A DNA stretch of 6,548 bases from Candidatus Sabulitectum sp. (GCA_023136985.1 JAGLQD010000017.1:1-6548); one strand, 5' to 3'; counted from the first letter of the stretch, positions 1-6,255 are shown. The notes: a model not told the origin generated them from the letters alone. A program made the numbers and translations.

Positions 1-1
1 C

Positions 2-664
2 TGTAGTGAAATTCACTCGCTGATACATAGAGGACATGAATTCTGGTATGTCAATAAAAGAGATATTGTAAACGATCTTAGAAGCACAGACACCGCTAAT
101 AATTTTCTTGATTCTATCGCATCTAGAAAATATGACCCAGATGATCCAGTACATAAGGCGGATAGAGATAAGCAGTACTTCTCAAGTGCATTTGTAGAAA
201 AAAATGAGCTTCTTTATTTGATAGTGCGATATCTAAGCATTGACAAAGAGCTCTACAAGAAAGCAGAAATGTCAGCCAATTTCTTAATGATTATTCTAAG
301 AATTGGTATTTCCGGTACAATTGGTGTGATCCTTCAAATCTTCGCCCAAAATTTCCTGTATTCATCAGTCGCTATTCTAATTTCCTTTTTATTGATTGGT
401 GGCTTAGTGTCCATAGAACAACACTTTTGGGGGAAGAGTACAAAATGGAAGAATAAGAAAGCAATGAAAAAATACAGGAAAAAAGTTGCTAAGGCACACG
501 AACGATTGCTTACTGATCATATCTTCTTAAGAAACTCTGCAATCTCACAGATTGAAGCATTGAGAGATGAATTTGATATTGGTTATGCTCTTAGCTACAG
601 AGAAGATGAATTGCTCGAAGCAGATATTGAAATTCTTCTCTCGCCCCCACACAGAAATTGCTAG
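2..664 (+). CDS. Unrecognised two-pass membrane protein, 5' end missing
   Basis: The reading frame is open from the first full codon at 2 to a TAG at 662-664, giving 220 visible residues, so the true start lies left of the window. A TTG at 218 is in frame but has no convincing SD, and the frame stays open well upstream of it, so it is unlikely to be the start. The first 90 or so residues are polar and charged. Two hydrophobic stretches follow, at about residues 93-115 and 119-138, separated by a very short turn. Next comes a strongly basic segment (about 143-165, many Lys and Arg), then a charged helical tail rich in Glu and Leu. By the positive-inside rule both termini should be cytoplasmic, with a helical hairpin in the membrane. 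I do not recognise the family. The gene converges on the nuclease gene at 803-2353 and shares its AT-rich composition, so both may belong to one accessory segment. That the frame is a real gene is fairly sure; its function is unknown. Confidence 0.72.
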   Translation, partial: CSEIHSLIHRGHEFWYVNKRDIVNDLRSTDTANNFLDSIASRKYDPDDPVHKADRDKQYFSSAFVEKNELLYLIVRYLSIDKELYKKAEMSANFLMIILRIGISGTIGVILQIFAQNFLYSSVAILISFLLIGGLVSIEQHFWGKSTKWKNKKAMKKYRKKVAKAHERLLTDHIFLRNSAISQIEALRDEFDIGYALSYREDELLEADIEILLSPPHRNC

Positions 665-802
665 GATTCAGCTATCTTAATTCTATCACGCCCGTATTAG
701 AGCTTTTAATTTATTTGCTGAGCACATGTACTGCTATAAGAAGTTTTTTACTTGGTACCCGTAGTAGATGCTTTCGGAACTTTTTTCTAACTGATTAAGA
801 AC
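665..802. other. Convergent intergenic gap, no clear terminator
   Basis: This AT-rich gap separates the stop codons of two convergent genes. A shared terminator would be expected here, but I found only weak 4-bp stems: TCTA/TAGA around 681-702, AGCA/TGCT around 721-735, and AAGT/ACTT flanking a T run near 741-753. None has a stable GC-rich stem followed directly by a T tract. I see no gene in it. Confidence 0.5.
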
Positions 803-2353
803 CTAGAAGAGATCACCAAGAGCTTCTCGTCTGAATCTTCCCGGTCGTGCAAGAAGACCAAGTGGGAATGGTTCATCCTTGCGCTTATTTGCGTCACTTC
901 CCCATTCCAAAGCAAGTTCCTTCAACTCAGATGCTGTAATAAGAACAATGTTTCTTCCAATATTCTCTGCTGCATATCTAACTGCAATTGATTCCGACAC
1001 TTCCGTAAAGACTGGAGCAATTACAAGGAATATAGGAACATGTTTGTTAGATGCTTCCATGTAGCCGTTAAATTGATTGAGGTGTGTATGCAAATCTACT
1101 GCTGAAGGAGCTTCCTTGCTCTTGTTATCCCACATTATGTACATGTCTTTAAAACTCAGAAGTCCATCAGGTTTATTTGTTCCTGGCTGATTCAATGGTG
1201 TATGATTCATTACCTGATCGAAAAGAAAATCTGTAGCTTTTTCAAACTTGGTTTCAATTTCCAAGTCTTTGTCAATAACTCCCTCTGCACGCAGGTGCTT
1301 TCTATCCCTCGAAGCGAGAGATTCAAAAACATCAAACCAGATTCTACGTTCGTCGTCAGCCTCTTCAGGATTCCGAATCTGCATAGAATTGTAATATTCG
1401 ATTAGTCTTTCACATCTTTGGTCTTTTGTACCGCTTACAAGCTGGTCAATATCATTACACCAATCATGCAGCTCATCAGTAGTGAAATTGCACAGGCATT
1501 CATTTGGCCGCACTCTGGCAATAATCTTGTTGATCAAATCATCGTTCTTTTCAGTTTTCTTAGATTCAACCTTTGCTGTTCTCAATATTTTCCTGAGTGT
1601 ATCTTTCTTTCTGAACAGTTTGTATCCAAGCATTATCCGATACCCATCAGTTCTCATGTCTTTATGAAAAATGGATTGCATCACTTCTGCAAGCTCATCA
1701 GGAAGAATATCGAATGATATCTTATTCTCGTTCCTTATCTCAAAGATTAGTCCTTTTCTTTGGAGCTCTTTCCTGACCTCTCTAATTTCCTGTCGAGTAT
1801 GCAGTTCATTATTCGGTTTTGGAAATTTACCTAGCTTTGCTTCAAGAATCCGGTGTTTTGCATGAGTAATTCCCAAGCGGTTTCTGAGTTTCCGAAGAAG
1901 ATTTGCTTCATCTGGTGATTTAGTATTTCTATGCTCCCAAGCGACACCCAGGACAAAGTTATACAGTTCGAGATTAGTATAAAACTCAGTATTTTTTCCA
2001 CCAGCTAATTCAGCCAAATCTGTCTCGTTTGATTTATCCACAATAGATTGCTCAATTGCTATTACCCTTTCTTCTAAATCCTCAACAGGTAATCCATACC
2101 CGATCTCTTCAAGAAGAATATCCTCCAAGATTATTTTCGATATAACTCTAATTGAGAGATCGCTGGTTCGGTGAAACACATCTTCAATAAGCTCAAGAAC
2201 AGTTTCCTCATGTGTATATTGAGGTTTTATTTTTAAAATAGCATCCCTAAGTTCTTCTTCTTTCAAGTTCCGATGGTCAACAACATGAGCTCCAGCAATC
2301 CTTTTCAAAGCAGCCATAGGATAGATATCTTTTACAATCTCCATAAAGTTCAT
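803..2353 (-). CDS. Predicted FokI-like PD-(D/E)XK endonuclease with SAP-like DNA-binding modules
   Basis: The protein has 516 residues if it starts at the ATG at 2353. That start is favoured by a GGAGG motif at 2361-2365 (read on the minus strand), 7 bases upstream; the frame extends back to 2455 without such a site. The C-terminal part looks like a FokI-type cleavage domain. It has a KPDG motif (Asp396), a strand ending in Asp409-Asn410-Lys411 (the D-x-K of the PD-(D/E)XK fold), a Gln in the following helix (Gln427), and two further hydrophobic strands around 440-446 and 468-473. Residues about 290-322 fit the SAP helix-extension-helix pattern (D-E-L-x-x-W-C, then S-G-T-K, then R-L-I-E-Y). 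Segments around 252-280 and 14-42 resemble it more weakly. Residues 150-176 recall TerB-like helices, but this is only a hint. The family use would be cleavage of foreign DNA, with the SAP or middle region giving DNA contact. No methyltransferase gene is visible next to it. The sequence is AT-rich compared with genes to the right, consistent with horizontal acquisition. Nuclease class is likely; biological role is inferred. Confidence 0.8.
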   Translation of the reverse strand: MNFMEIVKDIYPMAALKRIAGAHVVDHRNLKEEELRDAILKIKPQYTHEETVLELIEDVFHRTSDLSIRVISKIILEDILLEEIGYGLPVEDLEERVIAIEQSIVDKSNETDLAELAGGKNTEFYTNLELYNFVLGVAWEHRNTKSPDEANLLRKLRNRLGITHAKHRILEAKLGKFPKPNNELHTRQEIREVRKELQRKGLIFEIRNENKISFDILPDELAEVMQSIFHKDMRTDGYRIMLGYKLFRKKDTLRKILRTAKVESKKTEKNDDLINKIIARVRPNECLCNFTTDELHDWCNDIDQLVSGTKDQRCERLIEYYNSMQIRNPEEADDERRIWFDVFESLASRDRKHLRAEGVIDKDLEIETKFEKATDFLFDQVMNHTPLNQPGTNKPDGLLSFKDMYIMWDNKSKEAPSAVDLHTHLNQFNGYMEASNKHVPIFLVIAPVFTEVSESIAVRYAAENIGRNIVLITASELKELALEWGSDANKRKDEPFPLGLLARPGRFRREALGDLF

Positions 2354-2360
2354 AAGAGGA

Positions 2361-2365
2361 CCTCC
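2361..2365 (-). promoter_or_regulatory. Ribosome binding site deciding the nuclease start
   Basis: Read on the minus strand this is GGAGG, followed by a 7-base spacer and the ATG at 2353. It is the best SD match upstream of the gene. It supports starting the protein at Met-Asn-Phe-Met-Glu rather than at the longer frame beginning at 2455. A second in-frame ATG lies 9 bases downstream, but its spacing to the SD is too long. Confidence 0.75.
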
Positions 2366-2507
2366 AAGCAAATGTTTTATCAATGACGATAAGAACGAAT
2401 CCCGAAGACTAAGATGATTAGAGAGTTGCCTTATGTAAAGAGGTAGTATTTGCAAATAGCATTTCTGTTCTCAATAATGCATGACACCCCGAAGTAGACA
2501 CTTTTGG

Positions 2508-2607
2508 AGCTTCCGGTAAAAGTTCGATAATTTCTTTTGGCACCCCTAACCGAATTCGAACTCCACCTCTTCTTAATACGAGACAACTGGTAAACTTGCC
2601 GGAAGCT
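2508..2607. repeat. Imperfect inverted repeat pair
   Basis: AGCTTCCGG at 2508-2516 is matched by its exact reverse complement at 2599-2607. With one gap the similarity continues inward over about eight more bases (TAAAAGTT against CAAGTTT). The arms enclose 82 bases, and an 8-bp palindrome, CGAATTCG (2551-2558), sits close to the centre. The arrangement could be ends of a small decayed element, a paired protein-binding site or chance. No flanking direct repeat was found. Confidence 0.4.
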
Positions 2608-2658
2608 TTGCGTGCTATTCAGTAGCACTGTTGATTTCCTGAAACTATATTAGCCTCC

Positions 2659-3894
2659 ATGTTTGAAAGAATACTAACTTCGCTGCTGGAAATAAGGGAT
2701 GTGGTGAGTATCCATCCTGTCTTTGGTGTTGGAATCCTGCTTGTGGGCAGTTTCTTCCTTGGAAGACTTGCCTCTAAAGCGGGCATTCCGGCCATTACGG
2801 GTTTCATCATTGCAGGCATGATCCTTGGGCCATCCATTACAGGTATGGTTCATTCTGATCTGCATGATGAGCTGGGAATAGTTACAGAAGTGGCTCTTGC
2901 TGTTATTGCCCTTGTGATTGGCAGTGAATTCAGCCTGGTCAAGCTCCGGCGCACAGGCAGAGCTGTTGTGATAATAACTATTGTTCAGATGCTCCTTTCC
3001 TTTGCTGCCGTTACAGCCGTGTTGTGGCTCACAGGCCTCATGCCCCTTGCTGCTGCTGCACTGCTGGGCGCAGTGGCTTCAGCAACTGCTCCAGCTGCTA
3101 CTGTGGCCATCGTTCGAGACCTTAAAGCACGAGGTCCCTTTGTGGATCACCTCTACGGTGTTGTTGCTCTTGATGATGCTGGAAGTGTGCTTCTTTTCAG
3201 CATTGTTGCAGCTTTTGCCGGAGCCAGTTTCAGCGGTGGAGAAACAGACATAATGCACTCGGTTATGCATGCTGCCCGTGAGATCGGAGGCTCTGTTATT
3301 CTTGGTGCAGCTACAGGATGGCTTATTCATGTTTCCACCTCTGGTCGCGGTCGAACAAATGAGGTTTACATAGTCAGTCTGGGTCTTATTTTCCTGCTTA
3401 CTGCAGTTGCCACTACTTTCGGCCTGTCTGCCCTTCTTGCGGGAATGACAGCAGGTGCGGTTCTTGCAAATATGGGTCGAGGCGCTTTCAGAGTAATCTC
3501 ATCACTGGAACAGCTCTCCCCTCCCCTTTATGCCACATTCTTTGCAATTGCGGGAACAGAACTCAGTTTCAGCATTTTTTCAAAAGGGTCTGTTGTTCTC
3601 ATGGGTGTTCTTTACATAGTAGCCAGAGCTGCCGGTAAGTACTACGGCGTATGGGGAGGTGCCCGGATGGCTGGGTCCAACCCGCTGATACGCAAATATC
3701 TTGGTCTTGCCATGTTCCCGCAGGCTGGTGTAGCTATTGGACTTGCACTGTATATTCAGGCAGCACCGTTCTTCGCCGGGCATGAGGATCTTGCTGCAAC
3801 AATGGTCAGCATTGTTCTTATGAGCGTTTTTGTTAACGAACTTGCCGGTCCTCCAATATCAAAGTATGCCGTTGTACGCGGCGCAACCCTTTGA
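2659..3894 (+). CDS. CPA2-type cation:proton antiporter
   Basis: This is a 411-residue, very hydrophobic protein with about a dozen predicted membrane segments. It matches the monovalent cation:proton antiporter fold of the inner membrane, which exchanges Na+ or K+ for H+. Visible signatures are an early helix ending in A-G-x-I-L-G-P (51-58), G-S-E-F (89-92), the unwound-helix motif T-A-P-A-A-T-V-A (143-150) and an acidic pair Asp172-Asp173. In this superfamily two adjacent Asp residues are typical of electrogenic exchangers, whereas Asn-Asp is typical of electroneutral ones. Lys327 in a later helix (A-R-A-A-G-K-Y) may match the conserved basic residue of that bundle. Length covers the transport domain only; the C-terminal RCK/TrkA-N domain of KefB/KefC is absent, so regulation may fall to the protein encoded next. 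The ATG at 2659 has no obvious SD. GTG codons at 2701 and 2704 with AAGGGA at 2694-2699 are alternative starts, still before the first membrane helix. The family is secure; the ion is not known. Confidence 0.9.
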   Translation: MFERILTSLLEIRDVVSIHPVFGVGILLVGSFFLGRLASKAGIPAITGFIIAGMILGPSITGMVHSDLHDELGIVTEVALAVIALVIGSEFSLVKLRRTGRAVVIITIVQMLLSFAAVTAVLWLTGLMPLAAAALLGAVASATAPAATVAIVRDLKARGPFVDHLYGVVALDDAGSVLLFSIVAAFAGASFSGGETDIMHSVMHAAREIGGSVILGAATGWLIHVSTSGRGRTNEVYIVSLGLIFLLTAVATTFGLSALLAGMTAGAVLANMGRGAFRVISSLEQLSPPLYATFFAIAGTELSFSIFSKGSVVLMGVLYIVARAAGKYYGVWGGARMAGSNPLIRKYLGLAMFPQAGVAIGLALYIQAAPFFAGHEDLAATMVSIVLMSVFVNELAGPPISKYAVVRGATL

Positions 3895-3897
3895 GGT
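3893..3897 (+). promoter_or_regulatory. Ribosome binding site overlapping the antiporter stop codon
   Basis: GAGGT lies 6 bases before the ATG at 3904 and shares its first two bases with the TGA stop of the antiporter (3892-3894). This layout suggests translational coupling, so that transporter and regulator are made together. Confidence 0.65.
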
Positions 3898-3903
3898 GAG
3901 CCC

Positions 3904-4728
3904 ATGAAAATTTCTTCCATACTGGATATCTCCGGCTGCAGAAACAAACTGTCTGCCTCCACCAAAGAACAATCTCTTGGAATCATGGCAAAGCTTCTTT
4001 CGGAGAACAAAGCAGCAGGAACAGTAACTTCTGAATCCCTTCTGGCTGGAATGCTCCAGAGAGAAGAGCTTGGCTCAACCGGTATGGGGGACGGAATTGC
4101 AATTCCACATTGCCGGCTTGAGGGCATGAAAAACTTCGCTCTGGCGCTGACTGTGTGCGATAAAGGCATTGCATGGGATTCTATTGACGGGCGCAGTGTT
4201 CATATTATCTGTGCAATTGCAGGACCGGTTGATGGAACAGATGAGCACCTGAGACTATTGGCAGGCGCTGCAAGAGTGTTAAGCAACAGCAAAGCAAGAT
4301 ACGAACTGCTGAACAGCAGTACTGACTTTGCCATGAGAGAGGCATTTCTTTATCACCTCTCACCTGTCACATCCAGTCACAGTAAGAAAAGCAGAAAGAA
4401 ACTTCTGCTGATGGTTCTTCAAGAAGAAAAAATATATAATGATGTAATGGAATTGTTCCTGGAAATGGGTATTGAGGGTGCAGTAACAGTGAACTCTGAT
4501 ATGATGGGGCCAATGCTTTCAAATGTTCCCATATTCGCAGGCTTCATGGATGTTCTTGGCCGCAGCAGACCTGATCCCAGACTGCTGCTTACGCTGATCC
4601 CGGAAGAAGAAGTCGGCAACACTGTTGCCGCAGTGGAAGAGATCACAGGCGACCTGGATAACCACAGAGGAGCCTGTATAATAGTGCTTGATACGATGTC
4701 AATAAGAGGGAGTCTTGAGACTTTGTGA
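3904..4728 (+). CDS. PTS EIIA (PtsN/fructose-type) domain fused to a PII-like domain; probable transporter regulator
   Basis: The 274-residue soluble protein has two domains. Residues 1-152 fit the EIIA type 2 family: an N-terminal amphipathic start, a helix with L-L-A-G-M-L-Q-R-E (46-54), the active-site motif G-I-A-I-P-H-C-R with His69 as the expected phospho-acceptor, and a second family His at 115 (E-H-L-R-L-L). Members accept phosphate from HPr, and PtsN-type members regulate K+ transport rather than carry sugar. A Ser/Lys-rich linker follows (about 157-166). Residues 166-274 look like a PII-like ferredoxin fold: strand K-L-L-L-M-V-L, a helix, a loop region (198-222) where a T-loop would sit, strand L-L-L-T-L-I-P, a helix with V-A-A-V-E-E-I, and a last strand C-I-I-V-L-D. 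The canonical PII T-loop Tyr motif is not seen, so this is PII-like rather than GlnB/GlnK. The gene begins 9 bases after the antiporter ends, strongly implying control of that transporter. EIIA is firm; the PII-like call is fold-level inference. Confidence 0.83.
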   Translation: MKISSILDISGCRNKLSASTKEQSLGIMAKLLSENKAAGTVTSESLLAGMLQREELGSTGMGDGIAIPHCRLEGMKNFALALTVCDKGIAWDSIDGRSVHIICAIAGPVDGTDEHLRLLAGAARVLSNSKARYELLNSSTDFAMREAFLYHLSPVTSSHSKKSRKKLLLMVLQEEKIYNDVMELFLEMGIEGAVTVNSDMMGPMLSNVPIFAGFMDVLGRSRPDPRLLLTLIPEEEVGNTVAAVEEITGDLDNHRGACIIVLDTMSIRGSLETL

Positions 4729-4733
4729 AAGGA
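4728..4733 (+). promoter_or_regulatory. Ribosome binding site deciding the start of the SHMT-like gene
   Basis: AAAGGA lies 6 bases upstream of the ATG at 4740. A longer in-frame GTG start at 4725 would overlap the previous gene by four bases (GTGA) but would have the SD inside its own coding sequence. The ATG is therefore preferred. Confidence 0.65.
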
Positions 4734-4739
4734 TATGAT

Positions 4740-6176
4740 ATGAGCGATCTTTCGACAAAAATGAATGAACTTTTCGGCAGAATTGAGCGAAACAATCTGT
4801 GGAGACAGAGACAATGCATTAATCTTATTCCCAGCGAGAATACTCCGAGCCCACTGGTAAAGATCTGTGAGATCTGCGATCCTGCCGGCAGGTATGCGGA
4901 GCACCGTACAATGAAGGGCAAAGAAGTCTATTTCTACCATGGTACTGACTTCATCAAAGACATTGAGATCGAGGCTCAGGAAGCTCTCTGTGAATACTTT
5001 GACTGCAAAGAAGCGGAACTGCGACCGGTAAGCGGGCAGATGTCCAACGAGATCGTTTTTAAGGCCGTGACTAAATTTGTGAACAGAAAATCACCTGAAG
5101 GCACATTCAGAAAACTTCACACCGTTATGAATAATAACCTTGGTAAAGGCGGGCATCTTTCCAGTCAGCCAATGGGTGCACTTTTCAACTTTGTTGATAT
5201 CAATCCGGCAACAGGTAAAGAAAACTGTGTGAACTTTCCTGTGATGGCAGACAATCCTTACAAGATCGACGAAGAGAAAATGATTGAGCTTCTGGATGAA
5301 CACAAACCGGAGCTGGTTGTTTTCGGCAAGAGCATGTTCCTCTACCCTGAGCCTGTAAAAAAGTTTACAGATCACATAAAAGACTGGGAGAACAGACCTG
5401 TTGTTATGTATGACATGGCACATGTCTTCGGCCTTTACGGTGCATTCCAGGCTCCACTTGCTGAAGGTGCGGACATCATTACAGGTTCCACCCACAAAAC
5501 CTTCTTCGGCCCGCAGCGAGGAGCAATTGTCAGCAACATGGCGAAGAAGACTCATTTCAGAAAACTCTGGCTGGACATAAAGAGCAGAGCTTTCCCCGGT
5601 TCAACTTCCAACCACCATCTTGCTACTCTTCTTGGTCTGCTGGTGGCAACCCATGAAATGAATGCTTTTAAAGATGAGTACCAGACAAAAGTTCTTTCAA
5701 ACGCAAGGGCTTTTGCAAAACAGCTTGCAGACAACGGGCTTAAAGTTGAGGGGGACCCATCTGATGGCTACACGCGTACACATCAGGTAGTACTCCGTGT
5801 TATTGATCACGGTGACGGTGCAGTTATCGCAGACAGACTTCAGGAAAACAACATTGTTGTTAACTATCAGGCTCTGCCTGATGATGCCACCTTCCTGACC
5901 TCAAGCGGTATCCGTACAGGTGTCAGTGAAATGACCAGATACGGCATGGACGAGGATGACTTCGGTGAACTGGCAGAATTAATGGCAAGAGTTATAGTTA
6001 AGAATGAGAATGTTGGTGATGAAGTAACAGCCTTCAGGCAGAAATTCATGAATATGAGATACACTCTGCCTCTTGATGAAAGTATTGAGCTTGCCTCCCG
6101 AGCCATGGCCAGCTCCTTCCCCACCAACGATTACGTGAAGATGTTCGCAGAGAACCTGACAAACCTCGGACGGTAA
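4740..6176 (+). CDS. Divergent serine hydroxymethyltransferase-like PLP enzyme
   Basis: The protein has 478 residues from the ATG at 4740. It follows the fold-type I PLP enzyme plan of serine hydroxymethyltransferase (SHMT), which moves a one-carbon unit between serine/glycine and a folate carrier in the cytoplasm. Aligned landmarks are L-I-P-S-E-N (29-34), R-Y-A-E-H with Glu54 at the catalytic Glu position, G-G-H-L (137-140), Y-D-M-A-H (Asp225, His228, contacting PLP), S-T-H-K-T with Lys253 as the Schiff-base lysine, G-P-Q-R-G, and S-G-I-R-T-G with Arg392 at the substrate-carboxylate position. It differs from housekeeping GlyA. It is about 60 residues longer than the 417-residue E. coli enzyme, the segment Y-F-Y-H-G-T replaces the usual Y-Y-G-G-C-E, and the residue aligned with the PLP-stacking His (first His of H-G-G-H in E. 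coli) is Lys136. It could be a true SHMT with another carrier or an aldolase/transferase relative. It lies 11 bases after the EIIA-PII gene and is the last gene before a terminator. Superfamily is sure, reaction is not. Confidence 0.8.
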   Translation: MSDLSTKMNELFGRIERNNLWRQRQCINLIPSENTPSPLVKICEICDPAGRYAEHRTMKGKEVYFYHGTDFIKDIEIEAQEALCEYFDCKEAELRPVSGQMSNEIVFKAVTKFVNRKSPEGTFRKLHTVMNNNLGKGGHLSSQPMGALFNFVDINPATGKENCVNFPVMADNPYKIDEEKMIELLDEHKPELVVFGKSMFLYPEPVKKFTDHIKDWENRPVVMYDMAHVFGLYGAFQAPLAEGADIITGSTHKTFFGPQRGAIVSNMAKKTHFRKLWLDIKSRAFPGSTSNHHLATLLGLLVATHEMNAFKDEYQTKVLSNARAFAKQLADNGLKVEGDPSDGYTRTHQVVLRVIDHGDGAVIADRLQENNIVVNYQALPDDATFLTSSGIRTGVSEMTRYGMDEDDFGELAELMARVIVKNENVGDEVTAFRQKFMNMRYTLPLDESIELASRAMASSFPTNDYVKMFAENLTNLGR

Positions 6177-6199
6177 ACTTACCATTGCCCGATTTCTAT

Positions 6200-6235
6200 C
6201 CACCGGTGTCAGGTATCTGATGCCGGTGGTTTTTT
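6200..6235 (+). terminator. Strong intrinsic terminator ending the three-gene operon
   Basis: A 13-bp stem is formed by 6200-6212 and 6217-6229, with a four-base GTAT loop. The outer seven pairs are CCACCGG with CCGGTGG, then two G-T wobbles, then TCAG with CTGA. Six T residues (6230-6235) follow directly. It lies 23 bases after the SHMT-like stop codon and 20 bases before the next start codon. It has no T tract for the minus strand, so it acts on plus-strand transcripts. Confidence 0.93.
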
Positions 6236-6240
6236 GAACT

Positions 6241-6247
6241 AAGGAGG
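6241..6247 (+). promoter_or_regulatory. Strong ribosome binding site
   Basis: AAGGAGG, a near-perfect anti-SD complement, lies 8 bases before the ATG at 6256. It suggests a well-translated product, as expected for an abundant envelope protein. No clear promoter is visible between the terminator and this site, so transcription may start within or before the terminator region. Confidence 0.8.
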
Positions 6248-6255
6248 AAGGAAAT

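Larger units (their letters stand above)
2354..2658. other. Intergenic region between divergent genes, possible gene remnant
   Basis: These 305 bases separate the nuclease (minus strand) from the antiporter (plus strand) and should hold both promoters. I could not pick out a convincing -35/-10 pair for either. A TATATT at 2646-2651 lies only 7 bases before the antiporter ATG. On the minus strand a 66-codon frame without a normal start is open from 2618 to a TAA at 2418-2420. Its middle reads like ordinary protein (G-G-V-R-I-R-L, then P-K-E-I-I-E-L-L-P-E). This faintly recalls the C-terminus of IS66-type accessory transposase proteins, but the similarity is too short to name. A GTG-started 65-codon frame on the same strand (2628-2431) competes with it in another phase, and neither has an SD. 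The region also carries an imperfect inverted repeat, listed separately. Confidence 0.4.

Noticed and set aside
681..753. Possible terminator hairpins between the convergent genes
   Set aside because: The stems are only 4 bp with AT-rich content and are not placed directly before a T run.
1470..1496. Similarity of a TAGTGAAATT string here to one at bases 4-13
   Set aside because: It is a short ten-base match between unrelated coding sequences; no longer repeat surrounds it.
1418..1717. 99-codon plus-strand frame inside the nuclease gene
   Set aside because: It is antisense to the conserved SAP-like part of the nuclease, and the translation is Ser/Phe/Ile-rich without domain features.
2355..2455. 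34-residue N-terminal extension of the nuclease
   Set aside because: The strong GGAGG at 2361-2365 sits inside this stretch with ideal spacing to the ATG at 2353, so the extension is more likely leader.
3756..4169. 137-codon open frame on the minus strand
   Set aside because: It runs antisense across the end of the antiporter and the EIIA active-site region; it is a composition shadow without a start signal.
4419..4940. 173-codon open frame on the minus strand
   Set aside because: It lies antisense across the junction of two well-supported genes, has Ser/Ile-rich low-complexity translation and no SD, and matches nothing I recognise.
5091..5555. 154-codon open frame on the minus strand
   Set aside because: It is entirely antisense to the SHMT-like gene, whose catalytic motifs fall in the same stretch; the translation has a Cys/His/Phe-rich shadow composition.
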